DNA of 39,810 nt from an uncultured Gammaproteobacteria bacterium (lineage in GTDB: Bacteria; Pseudomonadota; Gammaproteobacteria; GCA-001735895), in contig CAJXUC010000031.1 of assembly GCA_913061315.1 (NCBI GenBank), positions 1 through 39,810 of the forward strand, in the 5' to 3' direction. Position numbers and translations under genes: made by a program. Under the pieces are notes generated by a model, which saw only the letters and a list, made by a program, of their open reading frames with translations, ran no database searches and was not told the DNA's origin. Below are positions 17,871 to 26,600 of this stretch, one piece after another. Within the stretch, counting starts at the first letter, position 1, and every line of letters begins with the position of its first letter.

Positions 17871-18360
17871 AATTGTCATTAACCATCAACAAATCAAACG
17901 ACTCTAGTACAACTGGAAGATCATCGGACCAATCGTTGCCCCAGTCAGCCAATTGCAATTTGAAGTACTCTTCATGAATGCGTTTCCAATATTCTAGGCT
18001 CCCGTCACCTTCTCCTTCACGTGCAGCAAACGCTGCATCAACGTCTTTAAATGGTCTAACTTCAACATTAACTAAATGCAGTACGCAGGCTGGAGAAAAG
18101 TCTTCCCACAAGATAATCCAATAATCCCCAGTTTTTCTTCGAGCGACCTGGTTTAATTCAAAATCCAGCGCAAGATGTGCGGTGGCTCGTTTAGTTTCCG
18201 CAATTGCAAGTTCAGTGACGTGATTACCATATTCAGCGTATCTTGGATCACCAAATGTTTTGGTATGATAATTATCGTTTGATATACCATGTATTTCGCA
18301 GACTTTGGACCAAAACGCTTCAACCTCAGGTGTTCTATCGCCAATCATTTTTCTCTCCAA
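17869..18360 (-). CDS. ASCH-domain protein
   Basis: Member of the ASCH superfamily (YhfF/COG4405-like), predicted RNA- or nucleotide-binding, 163 aa in the longest frame. The ETKRATA stretch and the following GDYWIILWED match the conserved basic and strand motifs, and the tail EYWKRIHEEYF is typical. A ribosome site (GGAG, six bases of spacing) fits the ATG at 18348 (residue 5), giving 159 aa; the ATG at 18360 has none. It is convergent with the GMC partner gene, with 7 bases between stops. No direct link to the metabolic genes is visible. Some ASCH-fold proteins cleave modified nucleosides, but this is not shown here. Confidence 0.85.
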   Translation of the reverse strand: MERKMIGDRTPEVEAFWSKVCEIHGISNDNYHTKTFGDPRYAEYGNHVTELAIAETKRATAHLALDFELNQVARRKTGDYWIILWEDFSPACVLHLVNVEVRPFKDVDAAFAAREGEGDGSLEYWKRIHEEYFKLQLADWGNDWSDDLPVVLESFDLLMVNDN

Positions 18361-18376
18361 TTATTATTAGTGAATT

Positions 18377-18534
18377 TTATGCCTAAACCAATTAAAGTTC
18401 GTGAATCTATTAATAACACTCGCTTATAGTTAATTGATTACTATATTTATCATTAGGGTAGATATTATGCAAAAAAAATTATGATTATTATATTTCCAAT
18501 TTTTATCAAGCCAATTTTATGTGTTTAGGCATAA
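18377..18534. repeat. 158-bp element bounded by a perfect 12-bp inverted repeat
   Basis: TTATGCCTAAAC at 18377-18388 is the exact inverse of GTTTAGGCATAA at 18523-18534. The element fills most of the gap between the ASCH start and the agmatinase stop. It has no ORF of note and no clear flanking duplication. It may be a small non-autonomous mobile element or a pair of regulator sites. Confidence 0.4.
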
Positions 18535-18573
18535 TGGGTAAAATTGACTAAACTTGATCTATTAATTATGACT

Positions 18574-19530
18574 TCACATTTTTGAGAAAGCGAGTAGACA
18601 CAAATATTCAAGTCCAAGCTGAGCAGCGATCAACGCGGTAATTTCACTATGATCATAATCAGGTGCAACTTCAACTATATCCATCCCGATAAAGTTTATA
18701 CCTTTCATTTTTCGGAAAATTTCAAGTACTTGATTAGAGGTTAATCCACCAGGCACAGGAGTACCTGTACCTGGTGCGAATGCAGGATCAAGAGCATCTA
18801 TATCAAACGTCAGATAGGTCTTATGGTCAGCAACAACTTGCTTTATCTGGGCGACGGTAGATTCAATACCGATTCTATGAACTGTCGAAGAATCTAAGAC
18901 GGTAAACTTATCCTTTTCACTATCATAATGCGTTCGAATTCCAATTTGAACTGATCTAGTCGGATCGACAATTCCTTCTTCTACAGCACGATAGAACATA
19001 CAACCATGATCATAGGGATTATTGTTTCTTTCTGTATCAGTATGAGCATCAAAATGTACTAACGATAAAGGGCCATGTTTCTTAGCAATTTCACGTAAAA
19101 TAGGGAGAGACACGAAATGATCACCACCAAGACATAGAGTTTGTGATCCTTGGTTTAGAATATCAGCAACACAAGCTTGAGTTTGTTCAACCATTTCACC
19201 TGCATTTCCGTATCGATATATTACATCTCCATAATCAACCACATTAATATGATTAAATGGATTGAAACCCCAGGGGTATTGTTTGTCCCAACTCGAAACA
19301 TCACGACTTGCTTGCCGTATTGCCCTTGGCCCAAATCTTGTTCCTGGACGATTACAAACTGCAAGATCGAATGGTACTCCAAGAACCGCAATATCAATAT
19401 TTTCGAGCTTTCTGCTATACGGTCTTCTTAAGAAGGTACTGGCACCAAAGAACGGTGCTTCTGCTGTAGTATCACCAATATTTGAATGTCCAAAGATCGA
19501 ATCGGAAGAGTTAATTTTAGTACCAGTCAT
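18574..19530 (-). CDS. Agmatinase/guanidino-acid ureohydrolase family protein
   Basis: Binuclear Mn enzyme of the arginase/agmatinase superfamily, 318 aa, that removes urea from a guanidino compound. All metal-binding motifs are intact: H138 in GGDH, D161/H163/D165 in DAHTD, and D243/D245 in DIDALDP. PGTGTPVPGG is the agmatinase-type substrate loop. A GGGA ribosome site precedes the ATG. Family members use agmatine, guanidinobutyrate, guanidinopropionate or guanidine. Which one applies here cannot be decided by eye, so no symbol is given. Together with the polyamine-type importer and the PuuB-like oxidase elsewhere in the window, a polyamine or guanidino substrate is reasonable. Confidence 0.9.
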   Translation of the reverse strand: MTGTKINSSDSIFGHSNIGDTTAEAPFFGASTFLRRPYSRKLENIDIAVLGVPFDLAVCNRPGTRFGPRAIRQASRDVSSWDKQYPWGFNPFNHINVVDYGDVIYRYGNAGEMVEQTQACVADILNQGSQTLCLGGDHFVSLPILREIAKKHGPLSLVHFDAHTDTERNNNPYDHGCMFYRAVEEGIVDPTRSVQIGIRTHYDSEKDKFTVLDSSTVHRIGIESTVAQIKQVVADHKTYLTFDIDALDPAFAPGTGTPVPGGLTSNQVLEIFRKMKGINFIGMDIVEVAPDYDHSEITALIAAQLGLEYLCLLAFSKM

Positions 19531-19690
19531 TTAAGTGTCCCAAGGTAAGTTCTAATTGGTTCCAAGTTAATGAGGTTATCCTATTTTTAAATCGTATAGG
19601 TATGATTCATGAATATTAAATACTAAATCAAAGGTTTATAAGCATTGTCAAATTAGCAAAAGAAACGCCAAAACTGTGGTCTGAACTGAT

Positions 19691-19917
19691 GGAAAAAATA
19701 TCTATTACGGTTTTCAGCACTCTGGTTAGATTATTTCACATGCCGTTTGGCTTTATGGTCGTTTCACATTTAATTTTTGGGCTTTAGAAGAAATTCTGAC
19801 ATATGGAACTGAGATATCAGCTACAAATCTATCCGCCAATGGTGTTAGCATTTTGAATAAGAGCAGCGGACAGGTTCTTTGAAAGTTGCCAAAAGAGTTC
19901 TATCATTCAGCCAGTAA
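19691..19917 (+). pseudogene. Decayed IS6-family transposase fragment
   Basis: In the frame from 19730 to the TGA at 19880, the sequence reads ISHAVWLYGRF followed by ALEEILTYGTEIS, matching the N-terminal helix-turn-helix part of IS6/IS26-type DDE transposases (consensus close to 'IISHAVWLYFRFTLSYRDVEE'). The next family segment, IRQWC, continues in another frame near 19833, followed by stops, so there is at least one frameshift. The catalytic domain is missing. It lies 25 bases from an IS91-type relic on the other strand. Confidence 0.75.
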
Positions 19918-19941
19918 AATAGTAACTGATAAGTTGAAAAG

Positions 19942-20400
19942 CTAGGGTGCTGTTGTTTTGTTGTTTTTTTGTTTTGTTTTCGTTTCCTGATCGGGTACGG
20001 CCTTTGCCTTTTTTTGACCGTTGTGACTAGAGTTGGTGTTTGCTGTTAGGTGATGTGGTACCCCAACGAATACGCCGTTGAAGCGCTTGAGGTTCACCCT
20101 CGGTTTGGGAACCGGTGACGGCAGTTTTGCAATGAAATCTAGCGGGTTGAATATTACATGGGTCGTGCCATCTTTAGAGGAAGTTTTGAGCGGATAGGGG
20201 ATGCTGACAGTCGATGTCAGCGATACGCTTTTTCCGATACGGCAGGCTGTGATAGTTAACAGCACAACCTTTTCAGCTTATCGCATTCCCGAGCCTGAAG
20301 GGCTAACTCGGCATGCAAACTAAATCTTACTTCTTTCGCTAACGTCTCCCCTGACCTGCTTGGCATTTGGATTGTCTTCTTAGTTGGGATGGTGACCCGC
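19942..20400 (-). pseudogene. Decayed IS91-family (Y2) transposase fragment
   Basis: The minus-strand frame ending at 19942 contains LKTSSKDGTTHVIFNPLDF, then VPKPRVNLKRFNGVF, the strongly conserved C-terminal part of IS91/IS801-type transposases. The preceding family segment (FSLHAE, DKLKRLC, then QPAVSEK) lies in a different frame at about 20,210-20,340 and is interrupted by TAA and TGA. The catalytic tyrosine region and normal C-terminus are missing. This is therefore a frameshifted, truncated relic. Confidence 0.85.
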
Positions 20401-20653
20401 TCAGAGTGGCTGTTGTTTGATTTCCTCAAGCGATGTGGGCTTAAGCGTTAAGTCGAAATATTTTCATAATCCCGTTGGCTCTTTCGTGATTACCTGAATA
20501 GTCTGACATAATGCCAAGGTGATAAAATCACTGTAAAAATTACGATAGCATTGCCAATGATAAAATGACATCCTTATAGATTGCAGTGGCTCAGAAGTTA
20601 GTCGAGTGACTCTATGGCTAAGAACTTCAAAGACGGTTAGCCTGTAGTATCGA

Positions 20654-21010
20654 ATGAATGCCCTTATCAACTCTGTCGTTTTCGCCCCCACACTATTCCA
20701 AGCTAATGACCTCAATGGCCACTGCAAGTTCGTTAGGATAACGCATGGCATTACTGTTTAAGCGCTCAATCAATAAACATTAAATCAAATTAGGCAGAAT
20801 GGTTACAGGCCAAAGGAATCATACATTTGGTCAAACGTTGAAACAGAACCTATCCAAACTGATTGTGGATAAGAATAATCAAATCGAATATAGCAAGCGT
20901 GATAAATATGGTTGAGTACCTTCTCTTGCGGGGATACTTCACAGATACAAAAAAGAACAAAGACCTTGCCGACAAGATCAGGCAAACCATCACATTACAC
21001 CCGATGCATT
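20654..21010 (+). pseudogene. Decayed thermonuclease (SNase-like) gene
   Basis: An ATG at 20654 opens a signal-peptide-like start (MNALINSVVFAPTLFQAND) that runs into CKFVRITHGITV, matching the SNase 'GKVVRITDGDTITV' strand, then hits TAA at 20759. After a frame change the gene continues as IKLGRM, FGQTLKQNLSKLIVDK, then IEYSKRDKYG, matching the 'QPFGQ.SKQNL' and 'KxDRYGR' core, and stops at TGA 20913. A weaker tail (HRYKKEQ) follows. The active-site Asp of DGDT is lost. A secreted Ca-dependent nuclease was once encoded here. Confidence 0.75.
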
Positions 21011-21015
21011 AACTG

Positions 21016-21459
21016 AAACTAGAGCACTGCCACAAATTAGCGTGTTTGTCTGATTCTAAGATAGATTGATAATTCTACTCGCTGATCCCAATAGGTGGCA
21101 GGGTATCGCTAATGGTAAATGATTAATTTTCTGACGTCGTAGACTTTTTATTATTTTATCAGCCTAAAAAAACGACAACGGACAGGCACTCTTAAAAACT
21201 ACCCAATCTATAGTCGAAAAAATCAACGTGTTTTATTACTGGGCGTTTATTGCGAGTCAGGGAATATTTTTCAGGGTGCATCGCTTCTCAAATATTGATT
21301 CGAAACTCACCGATTGGGTCGTATCAGTATCGACCAACTAGGTATACTTGCTATACAACAAGATGCATATTTAATGCGCTGGTCTGGTAAGGTTGGAACT
21401 TGCCAACTTCATTAAAGTGAAACAAACTGCGCAACCATTTTAATAACTGACTATTCATT
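21016..21459. other. Gap without intact gene
   Basis: Between the thermonuclease relic and the LysE gene I find no open frame with family likeness and no tRNA. It holds the upstream region of the LysE gene, for which no clear promoter can be named. Confidence 0.4.
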
Positions 21460-22068
21460 ATGACGCTAACCTCTTGGCTTACTATTGTAGGTATTTGCTG
21501 TTTGGGTGCTATGTCTCCAGGCCCTTCATTGGCAGTGGTTTTAAAACACACTATTAGTGGAAGCCGAAATAAGGGCATCAGTGCTGCCATTGCGCATGGC
21601 CTAGGAGTCGGCTTATATGCCTTCGCATGTATTTCTGGCGTTGCTCTAGTCATCATGACGTCTGAAACATTGTTCACTGCTCTAAAATGGAGCGGTGCTG
21701 CTTACCTGGCGTGGCTTGGTATTAAAGGCTTATTGAGCCAATCGAACCCTAACCAAAACCTGCCTGAAGTTGACACAAAAGACGCCATACGCGATGGTTT
21801 TATGGTTGTGTTTTTAAACCCTAAAATCGCTGTGTTTTTTATTGCTATTTTCAGTCAGGTCATTGGCACGGACACCCCTATAATTGCAAAAGTTATTTAT
21901 GCGTCAACAGCGATGATTATCGACGGTGGCTGGTATGTAATAGTTGCCTGGGTGTTTTCAAATGAGCGTTGGCTTAAAAAACTCCAACGAAGAGCTGTTT
22001 GGCTCGATAGATGTTTTGGTTTAATACTGCTCAGCTTAGCAATCCAGCTGGTACTAGAAATGCTGTAA
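21460..22068 (+). CDS. LysE/RhtB-family amino acid exporter
   Basis: Inner-membrane exporter of amino acids or derivatives (COG1280), 202 aa with about six hydrophobic segments. The N-terminal SPGPSLAVVLKH matches the signature 'PGP' region, and GAAYLAWLGIKGL is the conserved third-helix motif. It is monocistronic, with non-coding DNA on both sides, and has no lysine-riboswitch-like leader that I can see. The exported substrate is unknown; homoserine, threonine and lysine are family examples. Confidence 0.9.
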   Translation: MTLTSWLTIVGICCLGAMSPGPSLAVVLKHTISGSRNKGISAAIAHGLGVGLYAFACISGVALVIMTSETLFTALKWSGAAYLAWLGIKGLLSQSNPNQNLPEVDTKDAIRDGFMVVFLNPKIAVFFIAIFSQVIGTDTPIIAKVIYASTAMIIDGGWYVIVAWVFSNERWLKKLQRRAVWLDRCFGLILLSLAIQLVLEML

Positions 22069-22343
22069 AGGGTCTCAGCAATTGAAGAGGACCTGTCGTT
22101 TGTTCTGCTTTTTTTCATATCGGACTATTTTTTATCTTATCGGCTAAACCTTCGATCATTACCAGTCAATTGACATTAGTTTTTCTGCCATAAGACTTGG
22201 ACATCAAACCTATTTTGATATAGTTTTTGATGGAGCCAATCAACATATTTCTAATCGTACTTTTCTCAAATTCCTCCACTTTTATAGAACTATCTCTTCT
22301 GCATTTATAGAATATAAAAACATTCTCAGTTTTGAGGGTGCGT

Positions 22344-22523
22344 CTATTTCTTCTTACTCTTCCAAGTTCCACCGTATTGGTAAGTACCCTCAAACGCTGC
22401 CTTAACCTCCGTGAGGCACTTTCCACAGAGGAACACCCAATCCTTCAAGTCTTGGTATTGACACCTATAAAGGACGTCCTTTGCGTCCTTGCAAACATAA
22501 CAGTCTTTGGTTCTCACTCTCAC
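22344..22523 (-). CDS. Small conserved zinc-ribbon protein (59 aa)
   Basis: Starts at GTG 22523 (a second GTG at 22517 is possible) and ends at TAG 22344. It carries two Cys pairs, C8-x2-C11 and C33-x2-C36, plus C21, around conserved aromatics (LYRCQY, DWVFLCGKCL), and a tail with TYQYGGTWKSKKK. This pattern belongs to a family of short uncharacterised proteobacterial proteins that I recognise by its DWVFLCG and YQYGGTWKSKK segments; function unknown, probably a Zn-binding fold. The plus-strand frames here contain stops. There is no strong ribosome site. Confidence 0.8.
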   Translation of the reverse strand: MRVRTKDCYVCKDAKDVLYRCQYQDLKDWVFLCGKCLTEVKAAFEGTYQYGGTWKSKKK

Positions 22524-23423
22524 GGAATTTACTACGGCATATGGTTGATGTAGGTAATATTATTACATCTGTTCTGGACTACGCAACTGAATAAAAAAAC
22601 ACTTCCAGTGTGGAGAAAGCATCTCTGACTTTCGTCACCCCCCTATTTAAATGACATTGCTTGCCATTTGAATGACCTGTCAAATGTCTGCTGTAAAAAA
22701 GCATTTAGTGGTCCAAGCCCTTCTCATTTGTTAGAAAGAACTCATACTGTTCTTTACATGGACCTTTTTTTTATTTCAAAAAGATTGTTTGGAGCTTTTA
22801 GGTCATAATCATAGACACCCATCGAAATAAATTGACTTCAGTGCTCTCGCTTTAAGATAATCAAACCCGCATTCACAAAAAAGTGTGATACCAAGACCAG
22901 AGAGGGCGGGGGTTTCTATCGATATCACTCCCTATGACAATTGCAGCTCCCATTGTGTTCGACGTGAATTCCAGTGGGCCTGGTAATTAGGTACTTAGTT
23001 AGAACTATTAACAAATTAAGCTATCACAATCATACTGCGACGTTATTTTTTGATCCAAATCACAAAACTGACCGTATTTTATATATTTATTTAATTACTA
23101 GATTTATTTCTAAGGAGAGCTTTTATGCTTGGTCATTTTACGCTTTAATTCACTTCGATTTCATAGCTCTAAATAGCATTGAAATTCACTCTATTTTAAT
23201 AAGAGAAACTTAAAGCTCCAAATGGCTTTTGCCGGCCAACACGTCGAACCAATATTATCGTTGTGTAAGCGGCTCTTTATAGTCAGAGCACATGACTCAA
23301 TCTGAAATAAGGGAGCAACGGGAAAATTTTATAGGTTGCCATTTTGTTAGGCCGTGGCGCCGCTTAATTAGGGATAATCAGTAGGTTAGCGAATTGCCGA
23401 ATCTGCGGAAAGGCCCAACTCCC

Positions 23424-23451
23424 TTGACATATTCTGTTGTGGTGTTATTTT
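23424..23451 (+). promoter_or_regulatory. Candidate sigma-70 promoter for gltBD
   Basis: A perfect -35 box TTGACA (23424-23429), a 16-base spacer and TATTTT (23446-23451) as a weaker -10 box. The start would leave a leader of about 190 bases before gltB. No other -35 as good is seen in the gap. Confidence 0.4.
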
Positions 23452-23591
23452 TATTGGCCCTTTTTTAAACGCTAAATTCATTCACAATGGCTTTAGCGCA
23501 GTAGGTATCAGCTGCCGCCTAGCTCTATTATGACACGTCGGTTAATGTCTGACTGAGTACCGAGAAGCTAACTGTCATCATCGGGAGGATA

Positions 23592-23639
23592 ATGTGGGAG
23601 GGAGTAAGTATATTAAGAGTCGACAAACAACGAGATTAA
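23592..23639 (+). CDS. Possible 15-codon leader ORF before gltB
   Basis: ATG at 23592 follows GGGAGGATA, a strong but closely spaced ribosome site, and reads 15 codons to TAA at 23637, seven bases before the gltB start. gltB itself has no obvious ribosome site, so coupling through this ORF is possible. It may equally be chance. Confidence 0.25.
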   Translation: MWEGVSILRVDKQRD

Positions 23640-23646
23640 CTAACCT

Positions 23647-26600
23647 ATGAGCAACGCAAACAAGCCATCCCTTCGATTTGGTTACCCTGAGAAGACAGGA
23701 CTTTACGACCCCACTTTTGAAAAAGACTCATGTGGTGTTGGATTTGTAGCCAACATTAAAGGCCAACCCAGTCATCAAATCATGTTGGACGCCTACCATC
23801 TCAATTCACGAATGGACCACCGTGGTGGTTGCGGCTTTGAAGCCAATACCGGTGACGGTGCGGGCATTTTAATGGCGTTGCCAAACACCTTTTTTGCAAA
23901 AGTAGCAGCCGAGCAGTTGGGCACTACATTGCCAGCAGTGGGTGCTTACGCCGTTGGAAATATTTTTCTTCCACAGATCGTCACAGAAAGAAAGTTTTGC
24001 CGCCAAGCGATTAACGACATTATCGCCGAAGAAGGCCAAATCCTTATCGGTTGGCGCGAGGTACCACTTGATGCAGTTGGCGCCGATGTGGGTCCCGCAG
24101 CCTTAATCGCACAGCCTTATATTGACCAGCTATTTATTGCTGCGGCCTCTGGTCTGAATCAAGACGCATTTGAACGGGTTCTTTATGTTATTAGAAAGCG
24201 CTTTACACACCTCCTTCGTAACGATGAGTCCTTGACCGAAGCGAAGCAAGTGTATGCCTGCAGCCTTTCAACCAAGGTTATTGTTTATAAGGGCATGTTG
24301 ACGCCGGGTCAGTTATTTCCTTTTTATAAAGACCTAACCAACACCAATTTTGAAACCCATTTAGCGATGGTGCATTCACGTTTTAGTACCAACACATTTC
24401 CGTCATGGGACCGCGCCCAGCCCAATCGCTTTATGAGCCACAATGGCGAAATTAACACCCTGCGCGGCAACGTTAACGCCATGGTTGGTCGCGAAGGCAA
24501 AGCCAACACTGATGTATTTGGTGACAAACTTTCATCCATTTTCCCAGTAATCGAACCCGATTGTTCAGATTCAGGCAGTTTTGATTCGGTACTCGAATTC
24601 ATGCTGTTGTCTGGCCGCTCATTACCAGAATCCGTAATGATGATGATTCCAGAAGCCTGGCAGTCCGATGCCAATATGGCTCAATCCAAAAAAGATTTTT
24701 ATGAATATCATTCCGCTTTGATGGAGCCTTGGGATGGTCCAGCATCTATCGTTTTTTCTGATGGCCACTACATTGGCGCAGTCTTGGATAGAAATGGATT
24801 ACGCCCTAGCCGTTATTATGTGACCCACGATGACAACGTCATTATGGCGTCTGAAGTTGGTGTGATTTATGTGGATCCTGCAAATGTGAAATTGAAAGGT
24901 CGGCTGGAGCCAGGGAAAATGTTCCTTCTGGATTTTGAGGCCGGTCGTTTAATTCCAGACGAGGAACTTAAACTTGGTATTGTAGGCAAGCGTCCTTACG
25001 GCGACTGGCTGACGAATCAGAAAGTAACCTTGGCCGACATCGCCAGTGGCAGTTCCAATCATAGTCTTGATAGTGAACACACTTTGCAGCGCATGCAGGC
25101 TTTTGGCTATACAAGCGAAACCATGAATTTCATGTTGATCCCTTTAGTAACTGAGGCACGTGACCCTCTGGGTTCAATGGGCAACGATTCTGCCCTTGCC
25201 TGTCTTTCCGACAAGCCGCGAATGATCTATGACTATTTCAAGCAACTGTTTGCGCAGGTTACCAACCCAGCCATCGATTCCATACGCGAAGAAGTGGTAA
25301 TGTCGCTGGAATGTTTTATCGGACCTGAAGGCAACCTGCTTACAACGCGGCCCGAACAAGCAAGACGCTTAAGCCTCAAGCATCCGATTCTTTCTAATCA
25401 GCAACTTATCGATATTAAGAATATGGATTTCAAGGGCATGAAATCCAAGCTGATCGATACTACTTTTGATGTCAAGGAAGCCGATGGATATCGCCAAGCG
25501 ATAAAAAGAATCTGCGCTGAGACTGATGACGCCATTGATAGTGGCTTTTCCTTTGTCATTCTGTCTGATCGGGCAACGTCTGACAAACGCATTCCATTAA
25601 GCACATTAATTGCTTGCGGCGCTGTTCATCACCATCTGATTGGCAGTCATCAACGCACCCAAATCGGCATAATTTTGGAAACCGGTGAAGCCAGAGAAGT
25701 TCATCACCACTGCTTACTTACCAGTTATGGGGCGGACGCAATAAATCCTTACCTCGCGTTTGAGGCATTGTGGAAAGCCAATCAAGAAGGTTTGCTTGGT
25801 GATGCCTATAAAACAGAAGATAAGCTTGTTGCCGCTTACAAGAAAGGCATCAAAAAGGGCATGCTTAAAGTGATGGCCAAGATGGGCATCTCAACGTTGA
25901 TGTCTTACAAAGGCGCACAAATATTTGAAGCCCTTGGACTTGCTGACGATATTATCAAGGTCTGTTTTATTGGCACAGCAAGCCGTGTTCAAGGTATTAA
26001 CTTTGACGTTTTAATTGAAGAATCAAAACGCAGACACAGTATTGGTTTCCCTGATAAAGACAGTAACAGAATCCCTGAGCTAACCAACCCAGGTGACTAT
26101 TCTTGGCGCTCTGGTGGCGACGCCCATATGTGGAACCCCAACACTATTGTTAATTTGCAGTTAGCCGCGAGAAATAATAGCCCAGAGGCTTACGCTGCAT
26201 TTGCAAAACATTCAAACGAGGACAGTACTCGTCGCTGCACATTACGCGGCTTGCTTAAGTTTGATCGAACAGTGAATGAGACTATCAGTATCGATGAAGT
26301 TGAACCGGTTAGCGAAATCGTCAAACGATTTGCCACCGGCGCGATGAGCTTTGGCTCCATCTCGAAAGAAAGCCATGAAGCATTGGCTGTTGCTATGAAC
26401 AGAATGGGCGGAAAATCTAATACTGGTGAAGGGGGTGAAGACCCCGCTCGGTTTGAGCCAATGCCTAACGGAGATTCAAAGCGTTCCGCAATTAAGCAGG
26501 TTGCCTCTGGCCGCTTCGGTGTAACCACTTGGTATCTCACCAATGCAGATGAGCTACAGATTAAAATTTCTCAGGGCGCGAAGCCAGGTGAAGGCGGTGA

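Larger units (their letters stand above)
22524..23646. other. Long gap upstream of gltB, with possible relic
   Basis: No intact gene in about 1.1 kb. On the minus strand, 22,809-22,934 is a 41-codon stop-free stretch that reads like protein (GITLFCECGFDYLKARALKS) just after a TAG. It may be a gene fragment but has no family match. Near 22,645-22,676 the direct repeats ATTTAAATGAC and ATTTGAATGAC are 21 bases apart and overlap a CATTTG/CAAATG inverted pair. The gltB promoter candidate lies at 23,424. Confidence 0.4.

Noticed and set aside
20464..20751. Minus-strand 95-codon frame
   Set aside because: It overlaps the thermonuclease relic on the other strand and resembles no family.
22332..22553. 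Plus-strand 73-codon frame
   Set aside because: The opposite strand encodes the zinc-ribbon protein with conserved cysteines, which explains the open stretch.
26190..26543. 117-codon minus-strand frame inside gltB
   Set aside because: It lies opposite the conserved synthase domain of gltB; its composition is that of a reverse-strand shadow.
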